Assembly (NCBI GenBank): GCA_964058805.1 | Contig: CAXKVV010000338.1 | Coordinates: 1 to 64,000 of the forward strand | Direction: 5' to 3' | DNA length: 64,000 nucleotides | From: Schoenoplectus triqueter | Taxonomy: Eukaryota; Streptophyta; Magnoliopsida; Poales; Cyperaceae | Part shown: piece after piece, positions 38,726 through 48,579 of the stretch | Layout of the letters: each line of letters opens with the position of its first letter | How positions within the stretch are numbered: the first letter of the stretch is position 1 | The notes under the pieces: generated by a model | Told to the model about the DNA's origin: nothing | What the model saw: only the letters and a program-made list of their open reading frames with translations | Database searches by the model: none | Translations under genes and position numbers: made by a program

Positions 38726-38885
38726 AAATCTCTATAGAATTAAGAATTTTAGGATTTAAAAAAATATTTTATAGCGTAGGTTTACTATAATCATTGTTAC
38801 TAGATTTATTATTATAATTAGTAATTTATTATTATTAACACTATTATTATATTATTATTATTTTATTATTTTTTGTTAGTAGTAG
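38726..38885 (+). mobile_element. RTE 3' UTR debris
   Basis: TAGAATTAAGAATTTTAGGA and the following ATTTTATA...TAGGTTTA...ATTATTATT run resembles the RTE 3' UTR at 36440-36560. The terminal CCTACCCC block is absent. Confidence 0.5.
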
Positions 38886-41440
38886 ACGAAAAACTTACTA
38901 TGATTTCATTAAATAAATACAAGAAGAATTATAGCATGAGAAGAATCAAAAAGATAGAAAAACTAAATGTACATAATAATATATTCTTGAACTAATTTTC
39001 TAGACTTGATGTTCTACAACGGATTAGGGGCTAATGCCGTATATAAATCCCTGCTCATTGCGTATGACCCCATCTCTATCCTAAGTGCTTGTATGCTCTT
39101 TCGATCCTCTTAAAAGATACGTCTATTGCATTCTTCCAGATCGCCCATGCCATAGCTATCCATATAACCTGATTTGATGCGATACCAACTCGAGGCCACG
39201 TGTCTCGTATTGTGCTACTCGTCCCGAGTTAATGGTGTGTTGGGCAAGTTGTGTTATGGTTGTGCATGTAACAAAGGAGGCGATCAGCGCACTCGCCAGT
39301 TTGTACGGTGCACATCACGTGGGTTGCCATACTCGGTGAACCCTTCTTCTATAGGTTGTCACCTCTGTGTAGCTTGTCTAGTAGCAATAGTAGCTTGTCT
39401 AGTAGCAATAGCCAGGTAAAGAATTTAATCTTTGGCGAAACCTTGTGAGTCCATAATTTCTCCAGGATCGGTGTAGGGATCCTCGGGTTACGGACGAACT
39501 CGTATGTGGATGAGGTCTGGTAAGAAGGATTCCAATCATGAGCAAGTATTTTGGTTATAATTTTTGATAGGACTAATAGCACACCCATCCGCTGAAAGGC
39601 GAAGAAAGTTTTGACGTGTTTTCTTGGGATAAAGTAATGTATGAGAGGTTAATCCTTCAGAGATCCAATCTATTATGATAGAATGCAGCGATGGCTTGGA
39701 ATATGTTGTCCCGAACGATATGACACTAAGTCTGAGAAAACTCAGTTGGGAATCTATCCGGTCCTGCCATTTTGCCCGCTGACAGTGTGAAGGCCACCGC
39801 TCAAACCTTTGCTACGGTGATTGGCGTAGTTAATCATTTAAACATGTGTGTAGTGTTGTGAGGCAGGGTCGGGGTAAGTCATAATATTTTGTTGCGAGCA
39901 GGCCTTTGTAGTAGTAGTTAAACTCGTGTAGGATTTCGGGTGCGGTTGATAACTTTTTGTCTGGTTACTTGGCATGGTTGTAAGGCAAGGAATGAAATTA
40001 ATTGCACGTTTAGTCAAAGCAAATGCATAGAAGTACTTTGTGTTTCTCCCGCCATATTTGCACTCGATCTTTGTTTCCATCTTATGTACTAGATGCGAGC
40101 TAAGTTTAGGGCGTCAGAGTGTAGGTTTATGAGCAATTTCAGTTCTAAATTATTGAGGCCACGGGTTTCCTTTATCGTGGCAAGCAACCATATGATGCAT
40201 TTCGTCCATTGTTGTGCTTTAGCCCTTGGTATTTAGTTCATCTATATGGTGGTTTGTTGACGTACCCGACTGAACTTATGAGTTAGGTTATTGGTTATGT
40301 TAGGTGTGATCAATAAGTGTCAAGCGTTGTCGACAATTTCTTGTGCCTCTGCTGAAGAAAACCAATGTTGTTCAAAGCGATAGATTCGAGATTGGTTTTT
40401 GTCTATCATCTAAAATCATAAAGTGATGTGGTGTCGTCTGTGTCGAAGAATGTTAAAATCCCCAAGTACGACACAAGGCAAATAGTGCATGTAAGCAATA
40501 ATACGAATCTCTTGTAGAAATTCAAGCTTCCTATCATTGTTAGTTGGTCCGTAAACATTTGCGAGCTTGAATTGGAACCCTAATGTGTTAGTAAGGATCA
40601 CAGTTGTTGAGTATGTGAGCACATAGGAGTTAGATCCAAGGGGATAGGTAGCCAGAAAAGGAGCTTAATTAATTGTGACCGATTTAACATAGCTCGGTAA
40701 TGATAAGCATGATTGAAATGTTGGTCGTGGAGATGCTTGTAGTGCAACATTAGGAATGATTAGTGTCTCTATCATCTTTTTGTGGCCCCTCCCAGGAAGG
40801 AGCGGGCATGGAGGTAAGAGGACGAGGCATTTGTCTAGGGTTTTGGAGGACATAGGCATGGACTTCTGGCTTAGTTGGATCCGACCTCAGAGGATTTGCG
40901 AGATGGGATAGGGTGTGTAGGAGCAGGCGGCAAGTCGATGTTGTGAACCATTGTTGTCGCTGTTGCGAGCGCCAGTGGTTCGCTTAGACGAAGAGGGTGT
41001 CATTAAGGGTGAGTTGGATGCGGAAGTAGGGTTGAGGCTGCCCTAGTTTTCTTATTTTATAAGGGGACGTTGCTTGTAGTACCTAGGCGGGTGGGTATTA
41101 TTTTAATTGAATGAGGGTGCGATATGTGACGATATGTGTTATATGTTGATGTATCTCTAAGGGATATATTTTGACCAACCAACAGTTGTGGTGTAGGAGG
41201 ATTCTTCAACCTATAGTTCAACGTAGAGGTGGTATGCGAGGAGACAAAGTGGTCGATAAAGGGAAGAGAGTGTTACTTGGACGATCGAAGGGGTGGAGTG
41301 TCAGTTCGTTGGAGAATTCAAAATCACCCAAAGTCACCTTCCTAATCGCCAAAGAGTCATTGCTCTTTTTTAACATTGTTATTATATTAATATTACTATT
41401 ATTATTATGGATATTTATATTATTATTATTATTATTATTT
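38886..41440 (-). mobile_element. Plant L1-type LINE fragment C1, with endonuclease
   Basis: Read leftward from a 5' segment (41440-40905, duplicated at 35190-35650). A frame at 40622-40416 has the apurinic-type endonuclease text LANVYGPTNNDRKLEF and VVLGDFNILR. A linker RNTKYFYAFALTKRAINFI follows at 40080-39838. The RT entry GPDRFPTEF lies at about 39740-39765, with LSKIITKILA at about 39560. The element then jumps directly to the C-terminal domain VSPKIKFFTWLLLLDKL (about 39385-39450) and VIWIAMAWAIWKNAID (about 39090-39145). The catalytic RT core is therefore deleted. Multiple stops show it is inactive. Confidence 0.82.
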
Positions 41441-41892
41441 TATCATTTATTAACTCCACCTGTATGGACTAGTTAATGCACAGTATGTCTCAAGTCAGAA
41501 TAAAGGAGGAGGGTTGTAGTTGGTGTGGCGAGCCCTGCACTAAAACAACCATTTTTTATGGAAATGAAGCCCAGTCAATTTTCGTTAGGGCGTCACCCTC
41601 TTAACGACGCGCCATATTGGAACCCGAATATGGTGATAAGAGATCAAGAGTCGGGTCGTCACCGCCTTAGTAGCGGGCCATATTGTAACCCGAATATGGT
41701 GACAAGTGAGCGAGGATCGGATCGTCATCAAATTAGTGACGCATCGGCGCCCGAATGTAGTGTCAAATAAACAAAGGTCTTCGCACTTGACTCGGGGAAA
41801 GTAGGATTCGTTCAGGTAGTTGGAATGTAGGGTCCTTAACAGGTAAGCTAAGAGAGTTAGTTGATAATGCGATTAGGAGACGCGTTAATATC

Positions 41893-42480
41893 TTATGTGT
41901 TCAGGAGACTAAATGGACGGGTCAAAAGGCTGAGGTGGAGAATACAGACTTTAAATTATGGTACACGGAAAAAGAACGAAGTAGAAATGTTGTAGGCATC
42001 TTAATTGATAAGAGCCTCAAGAATGGAGTTGTCGCGGTTAGGAGACAAGGAGACAGTATCATCATTATCAAATTGATTTTTGGAGATTTGGTCTTGAACG
42101 TCGTAAGTGCTTATTCCCCACAAGTAGGTTTGAGCGATGATGTCAAGAGACGATTCTGGGAAGACTTAGAGGACATGATTAGAGGAGTGCCTAGCAGTGA
42201 AAAACTCTTCATTGGAGGTGATCTTAATGGTCATGTTGGCACAGTTACAAGGGGGTTTAAGAGGGTACATGGAGGTTTTGGATATGGCGAACAGAATTAA
42301 GAGGGAGAAGACATCTTGAACTTCGCTATAGCTTATAACCTCATGGTAGCGAACACCTTCTTTAGAAAGAAAAAATCGCATTTAATTACTTTCAGCAGTG
42401 GCCAACACTCGAGCCAGATCGATTTTGTCCTCACTAGAAGGGAGGAGAGACCAAACTGCATGGACTGTAAGGTTATAACT
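41893..42480 (+). pseudogene. RTE LINE endonuclease domain (broken)
   Basis: Part of the RTE element at 41465-44442. It nicks target DNA in intact elements. Endonuclease/exonuclease/phosphatase-family motifs are present in order: the glutamate-bearing QETKW, then SAYSPQ, GGDLNGHVG with the Asp-Asn-type motif, and a final SQIDFVL. A stop after YGEQN at 42298-42300 interrupts the frame, and reading resumes in frame with EDILNFAIAY. Confidence 0.88.
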
Positions 42481-43079
42481 GGCGAGTGTGTTGTCACACA
42501 ACAAAAACTTTTGGTGGCTGATTTTTGTTTTCAGGTATTCGTTCGGCGACTCACATTCGGAAGGTGGCTATTGAGGTGTTTGGAGTAACTAGAGACAATA
42601 AACGTGAATCTAAAGACACTTTGTGGTGGAATGATGAAGTACAAAAGGCTATCAATAAGAAGAAATAATGTTATAAACGTTTACATCACAACAAGAGCGA
42701 TGAAAACATACAGAAGTACAAAGAAGCTAGAAGAAACGCAAAAAAAAGCTGTGAGCGAAGCAAGAGGTCAGGCATACACGGAGTTGTATCGAAAATTAGA
42801 TACGAAAGAGGGCGTAAATGATGTCTACAAGATGACTAAATTTCGAGAAAGGAAGACAAAAGACTTCCACCAAGTTAAATGTATTAAGGATGAGGCTGAT
42901 AGATTTTTTGTGAAAGATGAAGAGATTAAGAAAATATGGAAAGCATACTTCGACAAGCTATTCAACGATGAGAGTGAGAAAACCGCGATCGAGTTGGATG
43001 ACTCAATTGACACCAATAGACGATTTGTTCGAAGAATTCAAGAGTCTGAGGTGAAAGAAGTTTTAAAAAAGATGAAAAC

Positions 43080-43880
43080 AGATAAGGCGTTAAGACCGGA
43101 TGACATCCCGATTTAGGTATGGAGATGTCTTGGAGATATATCAATAGTGTAGCTCACTAAACTATTTAATACCATTTTTCGGTCCAATAAGATGCCTGAT
43201 GAGTGGAGAAGTTTATTAGTACCAATCTTCAAGAATAAAGGATATATTCAAAGTTGTACTAATTACAAAGGAATTAAGCTAATGAGTCATACCATGAAGC
43301 TTTGGGAGAGGGTGATCGAGCACCGTTTAAGAAAACTGACAACTGTCTCTAAAAATCAGTTTGGTTTTATGCCTAGGAGGTCCACTATGGAGGCGATTTT
43401 GTTGATAAGATAACTTATGGAGAGACATCGAGAACAGAAAGACCTACATATGATATTTATTGATTTAGAGAAAGCGTATGATAAAATTCCGAGAAATATC
43501 ATGTAGTGGACGCTCAAAAGGAAACTAGTCCCAACAAAGTACATTACCCTTATTAAGGATATGTACACAAATGCTGTCACATGTGTCAGAGCATGTAACG
43601 GCGAGTCCGATACATTTCCTATCAAGATAGAATTACATCAAGAGTCAGCATTGAGTCCATATTTTTTAACCTTAGTATGGATGAGATCACAAAGGACATA
43701 TAAGAAGATATTCGTTGGTGTATGATCATTGCTGATGATTTGGTGCTGATTGACGATAGCAGAATTAGAGTCAATCAGACACTAGAGTTGTGAAAATAAA
43801 CTTTAGAATCGAAATATTTTAGACTTAGTAGGACAAAAACTGAATATATGAGGTGTCAGTTCAGCGGGAAAAACTTAGAT
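43080..43880 (+). pseudogene. RTE LINE reverse transcriptase domain (broken)
   Basis: The RT palm motifs are visible but split over frames: RPDDIPI at the end of one open frame (stop at 43114), the NYKGIKLMS motif, IDLEKAYDK with the first catalytic aspartate, and ADD near 43731-43739 with the other two. Stops within the domain and a frameshift before the ADD box make it non-functional. In the intact family this domain copies element RNA at the nicked target. Confidence 0.88.
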
Positions 43881-44073
43881 GACGGAGATGTTAGTTTGGA
43901 TGGACGAGTAGTACCCATGAATGACACATTTCGATATTTGGGATCGATGTTGCAGAGTGAAGAAGAGATCGATGAAGATGTTAGTCATAGAATAAGAGCT
44001 GGATGGGTAAAATGGAGATAAACATCTGGTGTTCTTTGTGACAAGGTCCCAAACAAACTAAAATGCAAATTCT

Positions 44074-44197
44074 ACACGCGAACCATTTGTACTACGTGTA
44101 AATTTTGGTCTACAACTAGATTTTCATATGAGATCATTTTGAACATTAAAAATAAGAAAATGATCCATAACACGCGAACCATTTGTACTACGTGTAA
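44074..44197. repeat. 28-bp direct repeat flanking a 68-bp segment
   Basis: ACACGCGAACCATTTGTACT followed by ACGTGTAA occurs at 44074-44101 and again at 44170-44197. Each copy starts ACACG and ends CGTGT, so each can form a small hairpin. The repeat sits where the RTE coding region is cut off before its 3' tail. Confidence 0.85.
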
Positions 44198-44442
44198 CAT
44201 TGTAACCAAACTCTTATTACTATTATTACTATTATTATTATATCATCATTATCATTTTTGTCATTATCATCATCATTAACAACATTATCATTATCACAAT
44301 TACCACTATTATTACCACTATTATTATGATTGATTTATATCTTTGAGATCTATGATCTCTGTGATTTTGGATTGAATTTCATTTCTAATCTACCCAATTT
44401 ATTTGACATTAAGGACTTTATGGTTGTTTTTGTTACTGTTGT

Positions 44443-44942
44443 ATAAAATACAAGAACACTGTAGGCTAGGTTTAATTGACGTTTTACAAATGTGCTTTCT
44501 TTTCTATTTTCAAACCTATTGAAACCAATACGGTAAAATAATCACCAAAAGGGTTAATACAAACACAGAAACAGGGGTTGGAAAAAGAAAGGAACACTTT
44601 ACCAAGATAGGAAGCAAATCCTTTGGGAATGGATAGGAATTTCAATTGCAATGTCATGATGTATAATAAAAAAAAATGAAAGTCAATTCTTCTCCTCTAA
44701 CACTATCCCATCTGCTAAAGAAAGAACTATTATAAGAAAGTTGCATATCAAAGCATCTGACATTACAAAATAGTTTCTGCATTTTCTTTAGCAAGGTACA
44801 AAACAGGACCTAAATAACAAAACTAATATCATATGCTACTGTGTGCACTTCAGCAGAGTTTACAATGAGATAGTCTTAAATAACGAATAATCAATTAAGA
44901 TGTCTAGAATACTGGACAAGTAAATGATACAAAAAAAATTAC
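44443..44942. other. Spacer, no gene recognised
   Basis: A-rich on the + strand, consistent with leftward intron or 3' flank of the SCAMP-like fragment. No coding sequence named. Confidence 0.45.
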
Positions 44943-44992
44943 CAGCATGCATTGCATTTTCAGTTTCTAATCTTCTATTAGACCACTCTTCA
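44943..44992 (-). pseudogene. SCAMP-like exon fragment 3
   Basis: Bounded leftward by acceptor CCAAATCAG and donor CATGCTG|GTAATT. The 50 bp read EEWSNRRLETENAMHAG, in the position and pattern of the plant SCAMP segment rich in Glu/Arg ending in A-R-A-G before the membrane domain. The individual residues are diverged, so the assignment rests mainly on its location just downstream of the clearer exons at 45140 and 45508. No transmembrane exons follow, so the fragment is truncated. Confidence 0.5.
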
Positions 44993-45074
44993 CTGATTTG
45001 GCAAAAATAAATAAATAAGATGTACAACATCAGAAAAAGATACCTTACGTAGATGCTTCTTCCTTCCGTCACTA

Positions 45075-45140
45075 ATATATTTTCCAAGGAAAAAAGAAAG
45101 CCTCCTTTGCTTGGAGTTCCTTCTCATTTTTCTTCAGATT
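45075..45140 (-). pseudogene. SCAMP-like exon fragment 2
   Basis: After an acceptor TTTCTTTGTAG the frame reads NLKKNEKELQAKEA and then degenerates to FFFPWKIY and stops. Plant secretory carrier membrane proteins contain LKKKEKELQAKEAEL here, the start of their N-terminal coiled coil. SCAMPs are four-helix membrane proteins of the trans-Golgi network, plasma membrane and endosomes. Decay after KEA indicates a dead exon. A 15-bp poly-A run on the + strand forms the polypyrimidine tract upstream of the acceptor. Confidence 0.7.
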
Positions 45141-45210
45141 CTACAAAGAAACCAAAAAAAAAAAAAAAATATGATGATGATGACATAAGCTATGTATACA
45201 ACAAGACGGT

Positions 45211-45494
45211 ACAAACTACTATTGACCAAATGATTGAAGAACTGTAACCAAAATATTTTACCATGAAATTGGAATTTGAATCGAGAGGTACAACAGTTTT
45301 GTAGAACTCAGCTGGTTCGGGAGGTGAGAGTCTAGAATTCGAGGCTGACGCAACAAACTACTATTGACCAAATGATTGAAGAACTGTAACCAAAATATTT
45401 TACCATGAAATTGGAATTTGAATCGAGAGGTACAACAGTTTTGTAGAACTCAGCTGGTTCGGGAGGTGAGAGTCTAAAATTCGAGGCTGACGCA
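45211..45494. repeat. 142-bp tandem duplication covering a SCAMP-like exon
   Basis: Two almost identical units (45211-45352 and 45353-45494), starting ACAAACTACTATTGACCAAA. The duplication copies most of the exon at 45404-45508 and its downstream donor. The left copy of the exon (45262-45352) lacks its own acceptor. Differences are about one base (CTAGAATTC against CTAAAATTC), so it is recent. Confidence 0.92.
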
Positions 45495-45508
45495 ACACTC
45501 ATAGTATT
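45404..45508 (-). pseudogene. SCAMP-like exon fragment 1
   Basis: A 105-bp phase-0 exon lies between acceptor GTTTGAGCAG and donor TTTCATG|GTAAAA. It encodes SVASASNFRLSPPEPAEFYK and VVPLDSNSN. Plant SCAMP N-termini contain the pattern NSRLxPLxPEPAxFY...xxIPLD just before the LKKKEKELQAKEA coiled coil, which here follows at 45140 in the right order and strand. The frame is intact, but neighbouring exons are decayed and the first exon and membrane domain are missing. It is a gene fragment rather than a gene. Confidence 0.7.
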
Positions 45509-45520
45509 CTGCTCAAACAT

Positions 45521-45750
45521 AAGAGAAAACAAATATAAAAGTTTCTGAACCTTTTTTCATACAGCTCTCATGTCATGGATAAGAGAAAACAAATATAAAA
45601 GTTTCTGAACCTGTTTTCATACAGCTCTCATGTCATGGATAAGAGAAAACAAATATAAAAGTTTCTGAACCTGTTTTCATACAGCTCTCATGTCATGGAT
45701 AAGAGAAAACAAATATAAAAGTTTCTGAACCTGTTTTCATACAGCTCTCC
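45521..45750. repeat. 60-bp minisatellite, nearly four perfect units
   Basis: Units with an exact 60-bp period contain AAGAGAAAACAAATATAAAA, then GTTTCTGAACCTGTTTTCAT, then ACAGCTCTCATGTCATGGAT. The leftmost unit has CTTTTTT where the others have CTGTTTT. High identity implies recent expansion. The array lies between the SCAMP-like and TCP11-like fragments. Confidence 0.95.
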
Positions 45751-45765
45751 TGTTTTCATACATTG

Positions 45766-46255
45766 GCTGTGACCTTGCATGTCTGCATCATTGAGAGCTC
45801 CAGCTTGTATGCTGCTCTAACAAGGTCCTCCTCCAGAGCCCTTACAAATGTTACACCATGCCGAATCAAATAGAGCCAGTTGATTCCTCGACATCTTTGC
45901 TTTGTCAGTCCCATCCCAGTATAACCATCACCAGTGTTTCAAACTCATGAGTGAATCTTGAAGCGGCCTCCATGAGAAATTTCCTTTTCGCCCATCCTAC
46001 TGAGAAAAACATTCCGGTGACCTAATATCATATATGCACAGAGTACCACTTGTACCACATATCCAGAGAAGACTTCTTTGATAATTTACTAGCACTACGG
46101 ATTCTTTGCTGTGGCTCCTCGAGATCTGGACTGTTTTCTTGGGGACCCAAGGTGCTTCAAGAGGTGGTCTATGTTTTGTTCAGTTAGCGCTGAGCTGGTG
46201 TCTGAGGCTAGAGAAATGATGAAGCGGTCTCAAGACGTTCTAGTAGTAACCTTGT
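45766..46255 (-). pseudogene. TCP11-like fragment, Tcp11 core region, frameshifted
   Basis: Read leftward in several frames this follows the plant T-complex protein 11-like protein: LLERLETASSFL, then NIDHLLKHLGSPRKQSRSRG, then VVQVVLCAYMILGH. Next come FETLVMVILGW, RNQLALFDSAW and finally ALEEDLVRAAYKLELSMMQT. The order and spacing match the family (DRLESR, ENIDHLLKR, VVLCAYMILGHPDAVFS, REFELLxKIIL, QLxxFDxAW, LEEDLVRAACKLELSMIQTC). Every few dozen codons the frame shifts, and stops occur, so it cannot encode protein. It appears as one block with introns lost or shortened. The rest of the C-terminus is absent. Confidence 0.85.
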
Positions 46256-46544
46256 GTCCTCAAGTATAGCTGGTGACTTAATTAATTAACATGCTGAGTT
46301 GTTCAATGTAAGGCAAATTTGAAGGATCAGATTGGAAAAACATGCAGACCTAGCACACTTTGTAGAGAGAATATCTCCATGTGTTTCCCAAATGGAATGA
46401 GGAGTGGAGCTACAAGGGCTGCCTCTCTGCCTCATATACTCTGCTCTATGTGCCTTTGCCTAAATTTCAAACATATTCATTTGTGTGAGACAGATTTTTT
46501 TTTTGTGTGGGCTTACAGCAAGATAAAGAGAACAGAAAATATAC

Positions 46545-46735
46545 CTGTTGGATCTTGTTTATTTAGCTGTTGCTCCATACTCAGCCTCTCAGTTTCTCTC
46601 TGATTACGAACTGCATTAGCAACCAAGCGGGAACGCATCCCCCTTGCATGGGCCTGCCTCTTCTTAGCTTCCTTATTCTCTGCTGCTGATCTTTTCTAAC
46701 TGATTGAGGATCTTACCCTTTCCTTATACCTATTG
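46545..46735 (-). pseudogene. TCP11-like exon E3
   Basis: The frame reads NRYKERVRSSIS, a stop, KRSAAENKEAKKRQAHARGM, then VANAVRNQRETERLSMEQQL, ending at a donor CCAACAG|GTATAT. It corresponds to the plant TCP11 segment YKERVRAAIxQKRAAAEKKR...AxARVxQVRRVAxxVxxQREIERRRM. One in-frame TAG interrupts it (probable glutamine position). A basic, charged helix is expected here in the intact protein. Confidence 0.83.
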
Positions 46736-46829
46736 ACCCGGAATAACACTTGTTAGATACTTGCCTGAACTTCGTCATCTTTGAATAATAACACAGGCAG
46801 ACACCTACTAAAATGTAACTAATTTTCAC

Positions 46830-47097
46830 GCAATGACCGTTGGACAAGGAACGAACAGTTCTCTCTCTAAGAGTAACCCACCTCAGCATATATGCAGCGA
46901 GCAAGCGGAGGCGGTTCTTCTCTGCCTGGCGGGCCCTGGAATCAACACGGGTCCCCTGCTCTGCCTCCGCCTGGCAAGACCTACGGGTCCCCAGCTCATC
47001 CCTCTCCTTCTCAATCCTCATCTCCACCTCACTTTTTGCTGCCTGTCGCAGCTCGTCCATCACAAGCCTCTTCGGTGCCTTCTCCAACAAGCTCAAT
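46830..47097 (-). pseudogene. TCP11-like exon E2 with internal duplication
   Basis: Begins at a CTTACAG acceptor and reads LSLLEKAPKRLVMDELRQAA, KSEVEMRIEKERDELGTR, a duplicated GTR(RSC)QAEAEQ / GTRVDSRARQAE stretch, then KNRLRLLAAYMLR and TLRERT. Plant TCP11 has LSLLAKAQxRLAxLDELRQAAKxxVEMRFExERxELGTKVESRVQQAExNRMxLLKAYRQRRATLRERT. A 36-bp GC-rich duplication has inserted about 12 residues. Its first codon is completed by the last two bases of exon E1, so splice phase is preserved. After RERT the frame fails. Confidence 0.88.
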
Positions 47098-47346
47098 CTG
47101 TAAGTTTCATCTCACTTGTTAACAGTTTATAACTGACATATAGTGTGTATATATTTTACTTATTTAACAAGTTAGAACCAGAGATAACTAATAATAATTA
47201 CCATGTGCTTATTGCTCTACTTACACGGATTCTTACCAGTACAAAATACCCTGCCTAAACAGCAAACTACCAACTTCTCAACTTACACAGTTAAAATCAC
47301 ATCTTCCAGTATGTTAGCTTGGACATGTAAAAAAGTGAGGAAATAC

Positions 47347-47466
47347 CTTTTCTGCTCAGCAGCAAAAAGTTGTCTGGATTGGTTGGCCAAGATCTTCCTC
47401 TTGAGACGACCATGAAGGGCTCCTTGGCTTTGGCCTTGCTTTGCAGGATAGCCACTCATAGAATCT
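47347..47466 (-). pseudogene. TCP11-like exon E1, frameshifted
   Basis: Between acceptor TCTTGACAG and donor GAAAAG|GTATTT it reads FYEWLSCKARPKPRSPSWSS, QEEDLGQ, then after a one-base shift LFAAEQK(R). This is the plant TCP11 N-terminal segment FYExLSSKARPKPRSPSxSSxEEDLGQRLEAKLxAAEQKR. Phase joins correctly to exon E2 (AG|A gives Arg). The frameshift before LFAAEQK disables it. The exon recurs in part at 50508-50579. Confidence 0.87.
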
Positions 47467-47532
47467 CTGTCAAGATCATTATTGTGAAATTCAGCATCAA
47501 TTCATGAGCTTCAACACCAGGAAGGGACAAAA

Positions 47533-47724
47533 CTTTAAACCAACTGTCGTCTTAACGTTGACCTGGCTGGTGACCTTGAATTAGCTGGCGACCTTGATCA
47601 AAATGATGATTTTGACTGAGATCGAACAGATAACCCAGAGTGAGACTGGGCTGGCAACCTGGATCCAATGGGTGACCAAGATCGATGATGCCTCTTGGTG
47701 GGTGTTATTGACCGAGCAGTGTAC
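47533..47724 (-). pseudogene. RS-domain (SR-protein-like) fragment
   Basis: One frame reads RSITPTKRHHRSWSP, then QSHSGLSVRSQSKSS, a TGA, then SRSPANSRSPARSTLRRQ. The repeated Arg-Ser/Ser-Pro dipeptides and P-x-(K/R)-R-x-H-R patterns are those of the RS domain of plant splicing factors or RS-containing cyclophilins and zinc-knuckle proteins. The exact family cannot be told from low-complexity sequence. The RNA-binding domain is missing, and a stop interrupts it. It lies in the intron position directly upstream of TCP11 exon E1 on the same strand. Confidence 0.55.
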
Positions 47725-48244
47725 CTTATGAAATAAATTAAGCAATATCTGTCAATTCAACAGAAATCTACATGACCAAATTTTAAAAAGCTTCCAAGTG
47801 CATCCTTGCAGAAGAACAAATTAATATTCATCCATCAATAATGAAAATACTACATGTTTAATGTTAAAGGCTGTCAGCACTTTGATATTTTGGACTTCCT
47901 AGTATACAAAGAAAAAAAAATCCTTCCTTACTTTACATCCCTGCTGTGGGTTATAAATCAATCATTGACTTTTTTTATTCTCCATGAAACTCACAAGAAG
48001 TAACATTCTGGCTATTAAAGGGGGCAAATTTCAAATATTGAAAAGGGTACACCATATTTTTTGCTTAAAACTTCAGATAATCAATGAAGATGAATCTAAC
48101 CTCACTTCTTTGGTTTGTGACATCTTAGTTGGATCAGAAACTACCCAACTTCAGCTGAAGTTGAACCAATAAGTTAGGTTCTGTCAGAACAAAAGTATTA
48201 TCAAATTAACAGAAAAAATATATCACGAAAGAACGGTGCAGTAC
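47725..48244. other. Spacer, no gene recognised
   Basis: A-rich, intron-like for a leftward transcript. Nothing named. Confidence 0.45.
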
Positions 48245-48579
48245 ATTCATATAAACAAAGTGGTAATTCAGTCCAAGAACTGGTCAATACTCATGAGTCA
48301 TGAGATTAATCTCAGAGATGATTCCTGTACTATCATTCTGTTATCCTTTGTTTATTATCAAAAATGTTTTGCTCAATCACACAATATTAAATTTAACTAA
48401 TTGCCAAATAACAAAATTCATATAAACAAAGTGGTAATTCAGTCCAAGAACTGGTCAATACTCATGAGATTAATCTCAGAGATGATTCCAGTACTATCAT
48501 TCTGTTATCCTTTGTTTATCATCAAAAATGTTTTGCTCAATCACACAATATTAAATTTAACTAATTGCCAAATAACAAA
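48245..48579. repeat. Tandem duplication of 171 and 164 bp
   Basis: Units 48245-48415 and 48416-48579 start ATTCATATAAACAAAGTGGT and are nearly identical. The first has an extra TCATGAG (7 bp) and a few point differences. Noncoding. Confidence 0.93.

Larger units (their letters stand above)
41465..44442 (+). mobile_element. RTE-type LINE fragment 3, longest copy
   Basis: This is a nearly full-length but broken RTE LINE. The 5' UTR (41500-41770) has GGCGAGCCCTGCAC and three 50-65-bp repeats around GCCATATTGGAACCCGAATA. The endonuclease follows with ILCVQETKWTG (41893-41925), VSAYSPQVG, GGDLNGHVG (about 42218) and SQIDFVLTR (about 42413). The reverse transcriptase shows PDEWRSLLVPIFKNKG (43192), NQFGFMPRRSTMEAI (about 43350), FIDLEKAYDKIPRNI (about 43458) and IIADDLVLID (about 43720). 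It then shows [20 protein letters not shown] and [11 protein letters not shown]. The C-terminal domain is missing before the tail (44220-44442). Stops lie at 42298, 43114, 43411 and about 43504, with frameshifts. Confidence 0.92.

Noticed and set aside
41171..41476. 101-codon + strand open frame
   Set aside because: It lies antisense to the L1 5' segment and runs into ATT microsatellite; no protein similarity.
45521..45750. CRISPR-like regular repeats
   Set aside because: Contiguous 60-bp minisatellite without spacers in plant DNA.
46319..46603. 94-codon + strand open frame
   Set aside because: Antisense to the TCP11 exon E3 and neighbouring intron; no motif.
46833..47132. Overlapping + strand open frames in the GC-rich TCP11 exon
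   Set aside because: They are the antisense of the recognisable - strand TCP11 exon E2.
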